Part shown: positions 25,609-34,251 of the stretch, in pieces
How positions within the stretch are numbered: the first letter of the stretch is position 1
Layout: each line of letters opens with the position of its first letter
Origin: JAHRVQ01 sp963976815
GTDB taxonomy: Bacteria; Pseudomonadota; Gammaproteobacteria; Pseudomonadales; Azotimanducaceae
DNA: 64,000 bases
Assembly (NCBI GenBank): GCA_963976815.1
Contig: CAXBLU010000003.1
Span: forward strand, 1-64,000
Reading direction: 5' to 3'
Position numbers and translations under genes: made by a program
Notes under the pieces: model-generated
Databases searched by the model: none
Seen by the model: the letters and a program-made list of their open reading frames with translations, nothing else
What the model was told of the DNA's origin: nothing

Positions 25609-25682
25609 TTTTTGAGGTCCAGCAGCGATGGCAATTCTCCAGCGGAAAAAGAGCGCTATTAAATCCTATTTCTGCTTTCGTC

Positions 25683-25722
25683 GTAAACAGAGCGTAAACA
25701 AAAGGTAAACAGAACCTAAACC
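25683..25722. repeat. Direct GTAAACA repeats between apbC and metG
   Basis: GTAAACA occurs three times, at about 25684, 25694 and 25705, followed by the related CCTAAAC at about 25715. The spacing is about one helical turn (10-11 bp), in the divergent promoter region of apbC and metG. A cooperative DNA-binding site is possible. Confidence 0.5.
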
Positions 25723-25785
25723 GGATGAAATAAGCTGTTTGCATCGGTATATTTAGCACCCTTCAAAAACAGCCTCCGGGTTCAC

Positions 25786-27834
25786 ATGTCCAAACGACAC
25801 ATTCTCGTCACCAGCGCACTCCCCAATGCAAATGGCTCAATACATCTGGGCCATATGTTGGAGCATGTTCAAACCGACATCTGGGTCCGTTTTCAGCGCA
25901 TGCAAGGCAACGAGTGCATCTATGTTTGCGCCGATGACACCCATGGCACCGCGATCATGCTCAAGGCCGAAGAGCGTGGCGTGACCCCAGAAGCCCTCAT
26001 TGCCTCCATCAAGGAAGAGCACGAAGAGGACTTTCGCGCCTTCTCGATTAGCCATGACAACTATCACTCCACCCACTCCCCTGAAAATCAGTCCTTCAGT
26101 GCTGAGATCTACAATAAGCTCAAAGCGGCGGGGCAAATCAAAAAAAAGGAAGTGGACCAGCTCTATGACCCCGAGAAAAACATGTTTCTTGCGGATCGGT
26201 TTATCGTCGGCACCTGTCCTAAATGTAAATCCGATGGGCAATATGGGGACAACTGCGAGTCCTGTGGCGCGACCTATGACGCAACTGACCTGATCAACCC
26301 GGTGTCTAAAGTTTCCGGTGCCAAGCCGATCCTCAAAGCCTCAACCCATATCTTTTTTGCCCTGTCCAATTTCACTGACTTTTTAAAGCAATGGACCCGT
26401 AGCGGCACTTTGAACGAACAGGTTGCCAACAAGTTATCTGAATGGCTAGAAGTGGGATTACAGGACTGGGATATCAGCCGGGACGCGCCCTATTTTGGTT
26501 TTGAGATCCCCGGCGAGCCCGGCAAGTATTTTTATGTCTGGTTGGACGCTCCCGTTGGCTATATGGCCAGCTTCCAGAATCTGCTTGATCAGCAAGGACG
26601 AAATGACTTTGCGGAATTTTGGCAGGATGACTCGGACTTTGAAGTCCACCACTTTATTGGCAAGGACATCATCAATTTTCACGCGTTGTTTTGGCCTGCG
26701 ATGTTAAAAACAGCTGGATTTAGAACCCCAACCCGGCTTCATGTTCATGGGTTTATTACGGTAAATGGCCAGAAGATGAGCAAGTCACGGGGCACCTTTA
26801 TTAATGCCGCGACCTATGCAAAACATCTCGACCCTGAATATATTCGTTATTACTTTGCGACCAAGCTCAGCAATAACATTGATGACATGGACATCAACCT
26901 CGAAGACTTTGTGCAAAAGGTCAATTCTGACCTGGTGGGCAAGGTTGTGAATATTGCCAGTCGCTGTGCCGGCTTTATCAATAAGCAATTTGATGCAACC
27001 CTGGCGGCAGAAACAAAAAATCCATTAGTCACTGAATTGATCAATGCAAGGGGCGAAATTGCCGGACTCTACGATCAAGACGAATTCGGCAAGGCGACCC
27101 GGCTGATCATGTCGTTAGCAGACAAGGCCAATCAGTACATTGCTGAACAGGAGCCCTGGGCCAAAATTAAAGACCCCGCCAACGCTGAACTGGTCCATCA
27201 GGTTTGTTCAGACGGTATTAACATGTTCCGCCTACTGGTCGGCTACCTTAAGCCTGTCCTACCAAAGCTGGCGGAGAAGGCTGAGGCGTTCTTGAACATT
27301 GAACCACTGACCTGGGAAAGCCTGGAAGTGCCCCTTACCCAACATAAAATCAACAAGTTCAAACCCCTGATGACTCGGATTGAGCCCAAGTCTGTACAGG
27401 CGCTGATTGACGATTCAGTTGTTACAGACACTTCGGCGTCAGCAGCAGAAGAGCCATCCATAAATAACCCTGAAGCCAACGCAAATGAAAGCGCGGAACC
27501 CCTGGCCCCAGAAATTCAGTATGACGATTTTGCCAAGATCGACCTTCGAGTCGCCACTATTAAAAATGCTGAAAGTGTCGAAGGCGCAGACAAGCTACTA
27601 AAGCTCACCCTTGATCTAGGCTTTGAACAACGCACGGTTTTTGCTGGCATTAAATCCGCATACGACCCAGTCACGCTAATCGGCAAACAAACGGTGATGG
27701 TCGCAAACCTGGCGCCACGTAAAATGCGTTTTGGCATGTCCGAAGGCATGGTATTGGCAGCCGGACCAGGGGGAGGAGACATCTATATTTTGGAACCCCA
27801 TGAAGGCGCCAAAGCCGGAATGCGAGTCACTTAA
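25786..27834 (+). CDS. metG: Methionyl-tRNA synthetase
   Basis: Charges tRNA-Met. The 682-residue class I enzyme has H-L-G-H at residues 20-23, a zinc-knuckle CPKC...CESC (about 144-160), KMSKS near residue 331, an anticodon-binding helical domain, a Ser/Ala/Glu-rich linker (about 545-575) and a C-terminal tRNA-binding EMAP/Trbp111 domain (about 580-682, FAKIDLRVATI, VMVANLAPRKMRFGMSEGM). This is the dimeric E. coli-like architecture. The rnf cluster begins 27 nt after its stop. Confidence 0.96.
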   Translation: MSKRHILVTSALPNANGSIHLGHMLEHVQTDIWVRFQRMQGNECIYVCADDTHGTAIMLKAEERGVTPEALIASIKEEHEEDFRAFSISHDNYHSTHSPENQSFSAEIYNKLKAAGQIKKKEVDQLYDPEKNMFLADRFIVGTCPKCKSDGQYGDNCESCGATYDATDLINPVSKVSGAKPILKASTHIFFALSNFTDFLKQWTRSGTLNEQVANKLSEWLEVGLQDWDISRDAPYFGFEIPGEPGKYFYVWLDAPVGYMASFQNLLDQQGRNDFAEFWQDDSDFEVHHFIGKDIINFHALFWPAMLKTAGFRTPTRLHVHGFITVNGQKMSKSRGTFINAATYAKHLDPEYIRYYFATKLSNNIDDMDINLEDFVQKVNSDLVGKVVNIASRCAGFINKQFDATLAAETKNPLVTELINARGEIAGLYDQDEFGKATRLIMSLADKANQYIAEQEPWAKIKDPANAELVHQVCSDGINMFRLLVGYLKPVLPKLAEKAEAFLNIEPLTWESLEVPLTQHKINKFKPLMTRIEPKSVQALIDDSVVTDTSASAAEEPSINNPEANANESAEPLAPEIQYDDFAKIDLRVATIKNAESVEGADKLLKLTLDLGFEQRTVFAGIKSAYDPVTLIGKQTVMVANLAPRKMRFGMSEGMVLAAGPGGGDIYILEPHEGAKAGMRVT

Positions 27835-27861
27835 CCCAACATTTAACTACAACAATCAGCC

Positions 27862-28440
27862 ATGCCAGATACGTTACTCATACTGTTGGGCACGATCTTT
27901 GTTAACAACTTTGTCATGGTGCAGTTCCTTGGACTGTGTCCCTTTATGGGCGCGTCCAAGAAACTTGATGCGGCTATTGGTATGTCCGCCGCCACAACTT
28001 TTGTTCTCACCCTCGCCTCGGCTACAAGCTATCTAATCGACAGTTATCTACTCCAGCCACTGGCATTGGAGTATCTGCGCATTATTGTATTTATTGTGCT
28101 TATCGCCGGGCTTGTGCAATTTTCTGAGTTTGTGATGCGGACAACTCAACCCCTCATGCACCAGGTACTGGGGATTTTTATTCCGCTGATCACCACCAAT
28201 TGTGCGGTACTCGGCGTTGCCCTTTTAAACGTCAGACAGTCCCATAACTTTATCGAGTCACTAATTTATGGCTTTGGCGCAGCGGTGGGTTTCTCGATGG
28301 TATTGATATTGTTTACCGCCATGCGAGAACGCATCGAATTCGCCGATGTTCCAACACCCTTTCGAGGCACGGCAATTCATATGATCACAGCTGGGCTTTT
28401 GTCCCTCGCCTTTATGGGTTTTACCGGGATGGGTCGATGA
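27862..28440 (+). CDS. rnfA: Rnf/Rsx electron transport complex subunit A
   Basis: A 192-residue polytopic membrane subunit (six helices) of the ion-pumping Rnf complex. The two conserved half-motifs FLGLCPFMGAS and TTNCAVLG carry the cysteines that, together with those of RnfE, bind the intramembrane [2Fe-2S] cluster in known structures. It overlaps rnfB by 4 nt. The subunit looks complete. Confidence 0.95.
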   Translation: MPDTLLILLGTIFVNNFVMVQFLGLCPFMGASKKLDAAIGMSAATTFVLTLASATSYLIDSYLLQPLALEYLRIIVFIVLIAGLVQFSEFVMRTTQPLMHQVLGIFIPLITTNCAVLGVALLNVRQSHNFIESLIYGFGAAVGFSMVLILFTAMRERIEFADVPTPFRGTAIHMITAGLLSLAFMGFTGMGR

Positions 28441-29375
28441 TTCATCTCGCGACAGATCCACTGCTACTTGCGATTGTGATGGGTTCGATTGCTGGGCTGC
28501 TGTTGTTTGCCAAACAGCACTATGGAGAAGCTGAAGACGAAGTAGTTAAAGCCATCAACGAGTGCTTGCCTCAAACTCAATGCGCCCAGTGCGGACACCC
28601 GGGCTGCCTGCCCTACGCTCAGGCTATTGCAGAAGGCGAAGCGATCAATCATTGCCCCCCTGGCGGAAAACAAACCATAACCGCACTTGCCCAGCTACTC
28701 GGGCGTGAGGAAATCCCTCTGGATGAAACTTTCGGCTCGGAACTCCCCAAAAGAGTTGCGGTCATTCGAGAAGCGGAATGTATTGGCTGTACGCTCTGTA
28801 TTCAGGCCTGCCCAGTTGACGCCATAGTAGGCGCACAACAATTTATGCATAGTGTGCTTGAGGATGTGTGTACCGGTTGCGATCTGTGTCTACCGCCGTG
28901 CCCCGTCGACTGTATTGATATGATTGTGACAACAGGCTCGACCACACAAACTGGCAAAGGCTTAAAGAAAACACTCAAACCACTACTTAATCAGACCGAA
29001 TCAGAATGCATACGTTGTGGGGACTGCGAGGTTGTGTGTCCTAAAGACCTGCAACCCCAATACCTGTTTTGGCAGCGCAGCTCTACCGATGCCATGGTCG
29101 AATTAGACCTGGATGCCTGTATCGAATGCAGACTCTGTGATCGAGTCTGTCCAAGCGCCATCCCACTCACCCAGTACTTCCAGGCCGCCAAGCAAACGCT
29201 TCGAAATGCAGAGACAGACAAGCGCGAAGCTGATCTCGCGAAACAGAGATATCTCAAGCGAGAAAGTCGGATCGCCAGCCAGATTATTAAAACCAAACCC
29301 ACGGTTAATGACAGGAAAGCACTACTAGACAAACTGGTCAAAGAAAAGACTTCAGACCCCAGGCTTGCCAAATGA
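28437..29375 (+). CDS. rnfB: RnfB fused to the ferredoxin end of RnfC (hybrid RnfB-C)
   Basis: A 312-residue protein; ordinary gammaproteobacterial RnfB is about 190. Residues 1-165 are RnfB: a membrane helix (8-25), the N-terminal cluster C49-x2-C52-x4-C57-x15-C73, then ferredoxin clusters at C115/118/121/125 and C145/148/151/155. After a short linker, residues 190-312 are typical of the RnfC C-terminus: C191-I-R-C-G-D-C-E-V-V-C201-P, L-Q-P-Q-Y-L-F-W, C228-I-E-C-R-L-C-D-R-V-C238-P, I-P-L-T-Q-Y-F, then a charged helix (AKQRYLKRESRIASQ). No NADH/FMN (51-kDa-like) or SLBB domain is present and rnfD follows with a 4-nt overlap, so no separate rnfC exists here. Confidence 0.92.
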   Translation: MIHLATDPLLLAIVMGSIAGLLLFAKQHYGEAEDEVVKAINECLPQTQCAQCGHPGCLPYAQAIAEGEAINHCPPGGKQTITALAQLLGREEIPLDETFGSELPKRVAVIREAECIGCTLCIQACPVDAIVGAQQFMHSVLEDVCTGCDLCLPPCPVDCIDMIVTTGSTTQTGKGLKKTLKPLLNQTESECIRCGDCEVVCPKDLQPQYLFWQRSSTDAMVELDLDACIECRLCDRVCPSAIPLTQYFQAAKQTLRNAETDKREADLAKQRYLKRESRIASQIIKTKPTVNDRKALLDKLVKEKTSDPRLAK

Positions 29376-30268
29376 TAAATCGAAGTCAGCGCATCATGTT
29401 AACGGTTCTGGGTTGTTTGGTCCCAGGCATGCTTGCCTCTGTGTGGTTTTTTGGCGTCGGCATTTTGTTCAATGTGGCGATCTCCGTCGCCGCCGTGTTT
29501 GTACTGGAGTGTCTTATTTTACGCCTGCGGGATAAACCATTAACGTCCGCCTGGGATGGTTCCGGGATTGTCACGGCGACCCTTTTTGCACTAGCACTAC
29601 CGCCGGAACTGCCCTGCTGGATGGTGATCTTCGGTGCCGGGTTTGCCATTATTTTTGGTAAACACTTGTATGGTGGGCTCGGACAGAATCTTTTTAATCC
29701 GGCAATGGTTGGCTATTGCGCCCTAATCGTCTCGTTTCCCCTTGCCATGTCGCAATGGCCAGCGTTGCTAGATGGTGTCACCGGGGCAACTTCCCTCGAC
29801 ACCTTCAAATGGCGCTCCGGTGCAACCATTGAAGAAATCTGGGGTACCGACAATGGATTCGGACGTTGGGGTGGACTGGGTATCGAGTGGGTTAATGCAG
29901 CCTATCTAGTGGGTGGTATTGCTCTAATTGCATTAAAGGCAACGAGGTGGCAAGCCCCGGTCGCCATGCTGGTTTGCGTATCACTGTTAAGCCTGCTTTT
30001 TTATGACAACGGCAGCTCAAGCAGTCTGGGTTCCCCCATGTTTCATCTGTTCAGTGGCGGCCTAATGCTTGCGGCCTTTTTTATCGTTACGGACCCGGTG
30101 ACATCCCCAGACACAGCAAAGGGTTTACTGGTGTTTGGCGCGGGTGTTGGTTTTCTGATCTTCCTGATTCGCAGCATTGGCGCTTATCCCGATGGGATTG
30201 CATTTGCGGTACTCCTGATGAATGCAACCGTGCCGTTGTACGAACAGCTACGGATTCGACTCTCATGA
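29372..30268 (+). CDS. rnfD: Rnf/Rsx complex subunit D
   Basis: A 298-residue membrane subunit with about nine helices and the covalent FMN motif D-G-V-T-G-A-T at residues 134-140 (flavin on Thr140 by family knowledge). It is about 50 residues shorter than E. coli RsxD; the helical core and GTDNGFG/GGLG loops are retained. It overlaps rnfB-C and rnfG by 4 nt on either side, so the cluster is A-(B-C)-D-G-E with no gap for rnfC. Confidence 0.93.
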   Translation: MINRSQRIMLTVLGCLVPGMLASVWFFGVGILFNVAISVAAVFVLECLILRLRDKPLTSAWDGSGIVTATLFALALPPELPCWMVIFGAGFAIIFGKHLYGGLGQNLFNPAMVGYCALIVSFPLAMSQWPALLDGVTGATSLDTFKWRSGATIEEIWGTDNGFGRWGGLGIEWVNAAYLVGGIALIALKATRWQAPVAMLVCVSLLSLLFYDNGSSSSLGSPMFHLFSGGLMLAAFFIVTDPVTSPDTAKGLLVFGAGVGFLIFLIRSIGAYPDGIAFAVLLMNATVPLYEQLRIRLS

Positions 30269-30831
30269 TGACAACCGTTGCTAAAATGATGGTGCTCGCG
30301 GTCGTTTGCGGACTACTGCTGAGTACAGGCTATCTGCTATCCGGGGATCAAATCACTCAAAATCAGCAAGCACTCGAATTGCAGCAGCTGACCGCCGTTA
30401 TTGGCGATCCAGATATTGTTCTGGTACCTACTCAGATTGCAACAAAATCAGCAGCAAAGACACCAGGGGCAGCACACTACCGACTACTTCGTCACGGGGC
30501 GATATTTGGCCAACTACGTTCTGTGTCCACACCAAACGGATATAACGGTAAAATTCGCTTTTGGCTCGCCACAACGCTAGATGGAGAAATCATTGGCGTT
30601 CGTGTCATCGAACATCAAGAGACTCCGGGACTGGGAGATAAACTTGATCTAGACGTTTCCGATTGGGTGCTGGGTTTTAATGGCGCATCACTCACCACAC
30701 ATACCTTTGACGTCAAAAAATTTGATGGTGACTTTGATCAGTTTAGTGGCGCAACCATTACACCCCGGGCTGTCATCGTTGCGATGGCCGAGGAACTTAA
30801 ACAGCAACAAGCTAATGGGAGCAACCAATGA
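30265..30831 (+). CDS. rnfG: Rnf/Rsx complex subunit G
   Basis: A 188-residue subunit with one N-terminal helix (about 6-26) and a periplasmic FMN-binding domain. The covalent flavin motif S161-G-A-T164 is intact, preceded by GVRVIEHQETPGLGDKLD. In known complexes RnfG passes electrons between RnfD and the A/E core. The ATG overlaps the rnfD stop. Confidence 0.93.
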   Translation: MMTTVAKMMVLAVVCGLLLSTGYLLSGDQITQNQQALELQQLTAVIGDPDIVLVPTQIATKSAAKTPGAAHYRLLRHGAIFGQLRSVSTPNGYNGKIRFWLATTLDGEIIGVRVIEHQETPGLGDKLDLDVSDWVLGFNGASLTTHTFDVKKFDGDFDQFSGATITPRAVIVAMAEELKQQQANGSNQ

Positions 30832-31493
30832 CCCCCGCTGCAATTACTCGGGATGGGCTGTGGGAAAACAACCCCGCTTTAGTACAACTGTTAGGACTAT
30901 GCCCACTGCTTGCGGTTTCAAATACGCTAATTAACGGCTTGGTGCTTGGTTGTTTAACAATTTTTGTCCTCGTGAGTGCCAATGGCACAATCAGCCTCCT
31001 ACAGCGATGGCTTGATGATGCTACCCGGCTCCCCGCCCAGATCCTGATAATCGCAACCTTCGTCACCCTTGCGGACCTCTTGTTACAGTATGGCTCTTTT
31101 GAATTGCATCAGCGGATCGGACTATTTGTTGCCCTGATTGTGACGAACTGCGTGATACTCGGCCGGGCTGAGGCTTTTGCTCGAAAACAAAATCTTGGTC
31201 TGGCTCTGCTTGACGGGTTTTCAATGGGGCTTGGATTCCTATTCGCCATCCTGGCGCTTAGCGGCTTAAGGGAAGCTTTAGGCCATGGCACTTTATTTGC
31301 CCACGCTGAATTGATTTTTGGGGTAAATGCCGCAAGCTGGGAGATAAATCTACCCAATGACGGCATCCTGCTGGCCATCCTGCCCCCCGGCGCATTTTTG
31401 CTATTTGGGTTATTGATTGCATTAAAAAACTGGATTGATCTGAAAATTGAACAAAGAAAAGCGATACGAAATACTGAAACGGCTCCGGGCTGA
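30828..31493 (+). CDS. rnfE: Rnf/Rsx complex subunit E
   Basis: A 221-residue polytopic subunit paralogous to RnfA, with the inverted-topology cysteine motifs LLGLCPLLAVS and IVTNCVILG that complete the [2Fe-2S] site with RnfA. Six helices are visible and the C-terminus is cytoplasmic and basic. It overlaps rnfG by 4 nt, and its 3' end overlaps the nth start by 47 nt. Confidence 0.94.
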   Translation: MTPAAITRDGLWENNPALVQLLGLCPLLAVSNTLINGLVLGCLTIFVLVSANGTISLLQRWLDDATRLPAQILIIATFVTLADLLLQYGSFELHQRIGLFVALIVTNCVILGRAEAFARKQNLGLALLDGFSMGLGFLFAILALSGLREALGHGTLFAHAELIFGVNAASWEINLPNDGILLAILPPGAFLLFGLLIALKNWIDLKIEQRKAIRNTETAPG

Positions 31494-32091
31494 AAACCCA
31501 ACGCCAAAAACTGAGCTACATTACAACAGCACGTTTGAGCTGTTGATTGCGGTGATTCTGTCTGCCCAGGCAACGGATGTATCAGTGAATAAAGCCACGG
31601 ACAAACTCTATCCGGTTGCCAATACACCTGAAGCCATTTTTGCCCTGGGTGAAGCTGGCTTGAAGGAATATATCAAGACCATTGGGTTGTATAACAGCAA
31701 GGCCGCCAACGTGATCAAAACCTGTCGCGCGTTAATTGATACCCATAACAGTGTGGTACCGGCCACCCGAGCAGAACTAGAAGCACTTCCCGGGGTTGGG
31801 CGTAAAACAGCAAACGTTGTCCTCAATACTGCCTTTGGCCAGCCCACCATGGCGGTCGATACCCATATCTTTCGGTTGGGTAATCGGATTCGGTTTGCCC
31901 CAGGTAAAACCGTGCGTCAGGTCGAAGACAAGCTGATCAAAGTCATTCCGGATGAGTTTATTCTCGACGCCCACCATTGGCTGATTTTGCATGGCCGCTA
32001 CGTCTGTACCGCTCGAAACCCACGGTGCGGCGCCTGCGTGATTCAGGACCTATGTGAGTACAAAGGCAAAAAGCTAGATCTCGAAGACTAG
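31447..32091 (+). CDS. nth: Endonuclease III
   Basis: DNA glycosylase/AP lyase for oxidised pyrimidines. The 214-residue protein has the HhH motif L-P-G-V-G-R-K-T-A with catalytic Lys (about residue 120), the catalytic Asp in AVDTHIFR (about 138) and the C-terminal [4Fe-4S] site C-x6-C-x2-C-x5-C. The TTG start at 31447 is chosen because the resulting M-N-K-E-K-R-Y-E-I-L matches E. coli Nth (MNKAKRLEIL) residue by residue, although it puts the start 47 nt inside rnfE. nth following rnf is conserved in gammaproteobacteria. Confidence 0.95.
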   Translation: MNKEKRYEILKRLRAENPTPKTELHYNSTFELLIAVILSAQATDVSVNKATDKLYPVANTPEAIFALGEAGLKEYIKTIGLYNSKAANVIKTCRALIDTHNSVVPATRAELEALPGVGRKTANVVLNTAFGQPTMAVDTHIFRLGNRIRFAPGKTVRQVEDKLIKVIPDEFILDAHHWLILHGRYVCTARNPRCGACVIQDLCEYKGKKLDLED

Positions 32092-32092
32092 T

Positions 32093-32401
32093 TCAGCAGC
32101 AGTCTTCATCAACGCAGCATTCATTGGTCAGAAATTCGAGTAGCTGCTGCATGGCGGTATAATTGGCCCGGCAATGCAGCGTTCGACCGTCGCGGTCCTG
32201 GCGTATCAATTCCTGGGCAACCAGTTCCTTGATGTGATGGGACAAGGTTGCGCCCGGCAAATCCAAACTGGTTTTCAGCTCTCCGACGGTTAAGCCCTTT
32301 GCTCCGGCACGCACAAGCAACCGAAATAACTCGAGTCGTGTTGCGCTACCGAGACTGCTGAGGCAAGCCGCGGCCTCGGCTAGTTGCATTGATCCCGCCA
32401 T
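32093..32401 (-). CDS. arsR: ArsR/SmtB-family metalloregulator
   Basis: A 102-residue winged-helix repressor (SLGSATRLELFRLLVRAG; GELKTSLDLPGATLSHHIKELVAQELI) with a wing (DGRTLHCRANY) and a cysteine-rich end N-E-C-C-V-D-E-D-C-C that could bind As(III) or Sb(III) thiols. The first-helix E-L-C-V-C-D-L site of classical ArsR is absent, so metal sensing is probably through the C-terminal cysteine pairs. Divergent from the arsI-like gene; a perfect palindrome lies between. Confidence 0.88.
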   Translation of the reverse strand: MAGSMQLAEAAACLSSLGSATRLELFRLLVRAGAKGLTVGELKTSLDLPGATLSHHIKELVAQELIRQDRDGRTLHCRANYTAMQQLLEFLTNECCVDEDCC

Positions 32402-32460
32402 TTTTAGTTGCCTCCAACTAGTTCGTTTTGCGCTACTTCCACGCCCGCCCCAATAATTCC

Positions 32461-32476
32461 ATATTTTTCGAAATAT
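32461..32476. promoter_or_regulatory. Second candidate ArsR half-operator
   Basis: ATATTTTTCGAAATAT is a near-palindrome containing the TCGAAATAT half-site that also appears twice in the larger palindrome at 32494-32537. It lies 60-75 bases upstream of the arsR start. Confidence 0.5.
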
Positions 32477-32493
32477 CTCTTGCGCAGCACAAG

Positions 32494-32537
32494 CCTTAGG
32501 TCTATATTTCGAAAATACTCGAAATATAGACCTAAGG
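32494..32537. promoter_or_regulatory. Perfect 19-bp palindrome between arsR and arsI (operator)
   Basis: Arms at 32494-32512 and 32519-32537 are exact reverse complements with a 6-base spacer (aaatac). The core is ATATTTCGA-6 nt-TCGAAATAT, of the AT-rich TTCGAA type seen in ArsR operators. It ends 15 bases before the arsI-like ATG, so binding would block that promoter and the divergent arsR promoter. Confidence 0.75.
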
Positions 32538-32552
32538 AAAAAGGACCGCAAA

Positions 32553-32975
32553 ATGAGACTACAACTCGCACTTAATGTACCAGACCTTGAAGCAGCCATC
32601 GTATTCTACGAGAAACTATTCTCGGTAACAGTCGCCAAACGCAAGCCCGGCTATGCCAACTTTGAAATCAGTCAACCGGCACTCAAACTTGTGCTGTTTG
32701 AATCAGAATCCTCGGATAGATTAAATCACCTGGGGGTGGAAGTTTTTAACGATCAAGCGGTTGATGATGTCACGGCCCATTTAAAAGAAGTGGGCCTGGC
32801 AACAACTCGCAACGAGACAAATGAATGCTGCTTTGCCCTACAAAACAAGGTATTTACCCATGCTCCAGACGGCACAATGTGGGAGTGGTATCGAAAAATC
32901 CAGGATACTCAAACCATAAAGGGTTTAGAAACCCCCAAGGATGCCGAACCTACTCCCCAGGCAACCTGCTGTTAG
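32553..32975 (+). CDS. arsI: ArsI/CadI-family glyoxalase-fold C-As lyase-like enzyme
   Basis: A 140-residue vicinal oxygen chelate protein. ArsI enzymes cleave the carbon-arsenic bond of trivalent organoarsenicals using Fe(II). Conserved landmarks are RLQLALNVPDLEAAIVFYEKLF, N-H-L-G-V-E-V (His59), the vicinal Cys pair C92-C93 in ECCFALQNKV that binds the arsenical, and a terminal TCC. The related CadI is cadmium-induced, so cadmium response is an alternative. An ArsR-type regulator is divergent. The stop overlaps convergent argG by 4 nt. Confidence 0.85.
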   Translation: MRLQLALNVPDLEAAIVFYEKLFSVTVAKRKPGYANFEISQPALKLVLFESESSDRLNHLGVEVFNDQAVDDVTAHLKEVGLATTRNETNECCFALQNKVFTHAPDGTMWEWYRKIQDTQTIKGLETPKDAEPTPQATCC

Positions 32976-34192
32976 AACTTTCGGCCCTTCTTACTCTCAA
33001 CCTTCAAACGAAGGGCATTAAGTTGAATGAACCCTGCGGCGTCTTTTTGATCATAGGCGCCCGCATCATCTTCAAAGGTCACAATATTGCCGTCGTACAA
33101 ACTATCCGAACTCGAATCACGTCCGACAACAATGACATTGCCCTTGTAAAGCTTGAGTCGAACAACTCCGTTCACATAGGTTTGAGAGTCATCAATCAAA
33201 GCCTGTAACGCTTTACGTTCCGGTGACCACCAGTAGCCGTTATAAATCAGGCTGGCATATCGTGGCATCAATTCGTCTTTGAGGTGGGCCAGTTCACGGT
33301 CAAGGGTGATTGACTCGATAGCCCGGTGTCCCTTGAGCAATATTGTGCCTCCGGGAGTTTCGTAACAGCCGCGGGCTTTCATGCCCACATATCGGTTCTC
33401 AACAATATCCACACGGCCTATGCCGTTCTCACCACCAACTTTATTAAGGTGCGTGAGAACCTCCGCCGGCGTCATACTTTTGCCATCAATGGCGGTGACA
33501 TCACCACCCTGATAGGTCAGCTCAATGTAGGTGGGGCTATCGGGTGCTGCCTCTGGGCTTTTGCTCCAAAGCCACATGGCCTCTTCAGGTTCCGCATTAG
33601 GATCTTCTAAAATGCCACCCTCATAGGATATATGGAGTAGATTGGCATCCATCGAGTAAGGTGAGCGATCACCCTCGTGCTTCCGATCAACGGGAATCTG
33701 ATGCTTCTCACAAAATTTCATCAGGGACTCCCGAGACGTGAGATCCCATTCTCGCCAGGGAGCCACAACTTTAATGTCAGGCTTCAGGGCGTAGGCACCA
33801 AGTTCGAATCGAACCTGATCATTTCCTTTGCCAGTTGCGCCGTGGGAGATTGCTTCAGCACCCGTCTCATTGGCGATCTCCACTAGTCGCTTGGCAATTA
33901 GTGGCCGGGCAATTGAGGTGCCGAGTAAATATTCTCCCTCATAAATCGTATTACAACGAAACATTGGGAAGACAAAATCACGCACAAATTCTTCCCGCAA
34001 ATCATCAACAAAAACCTCGGTCGCGCCGGAATTCAGTGCTTTTTGGCGTACAGGAGAATAGTCATCTCCGTCTCCGAGGTCCGCCGTAAACGTCACGACC
34101 TCACACCTATAGGTCTCCTGTAACCACTTCAAAATGGCCGTGGTATCCAGACCACCGGAGTATGAAAGTACAATTTTGGCAATATCGGTCAT
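32972..34192 (-). CDS. argG: Argininosuccinate synthase
   Basis: Condenses citrulline and aspartate with ATP in arginine synthesis. The 406-residue protein begins with the P-loop-like LSYSGGLDTTAILKWL (residues 9-24), then HGATGKGNDQVRFE and REWDLTSRESL and the family C-terminal region with NVIVVGRDSSSDSLYD. This is the type-1 form. As in Pseudomonas it lies near motY-pyrC-rnt. Confidence 0.96.
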   Translation of the reverse strand: MTDIAKIVLSYSGGLDTTAILKWLQETYRCEVVTFTADLGDGDDYSPVRQKALNSGATEVFVDDLREEFVRDFVFPMFRCNTIYEGEYLLGTSIARPLIAKRLVEIANETGAEAISHGATGKGNDQVRFELGAYALKPDIKVVAPWREWDLTSRESLMKFCEKHQIPVDRKHEGDRSPYSMDANLLHISYEGGILEDPNAEPEEAMWLWSKSPEAAPDSPTYIELTYQGGDVTAIDGKSMTPAEVLTHLNKVGGENGIGRVDIVENRYVGMKARGCYETPGGTILLKGHRAIESITLDRELAHLKDELMPRYASLIYNGYWWSPERKALQALIDDSQTYVNGVVRLKLYKGNVIVVGRDSSSDSLYDGNIVTFEDDAGAYDQKDAAGFIQLNALRLKVESKKGRKF

Positions 34193-34251
34193 GCTAGCCC
34201 CGCAAAAAAGGCGCTATATTAGCAAACTAACGAAGAAAAGAGGGCATCTGT

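Noticed and set aside
28437..29375. Frameshifted or chimeric assembly of rnfB and rnfC
   Set aside because: The junction is in frame with 4-nt overlaps on both sides and no stop or remnant of the missing rnfC part, so a genuine fusion is favoured, though raw reads should confirm it.
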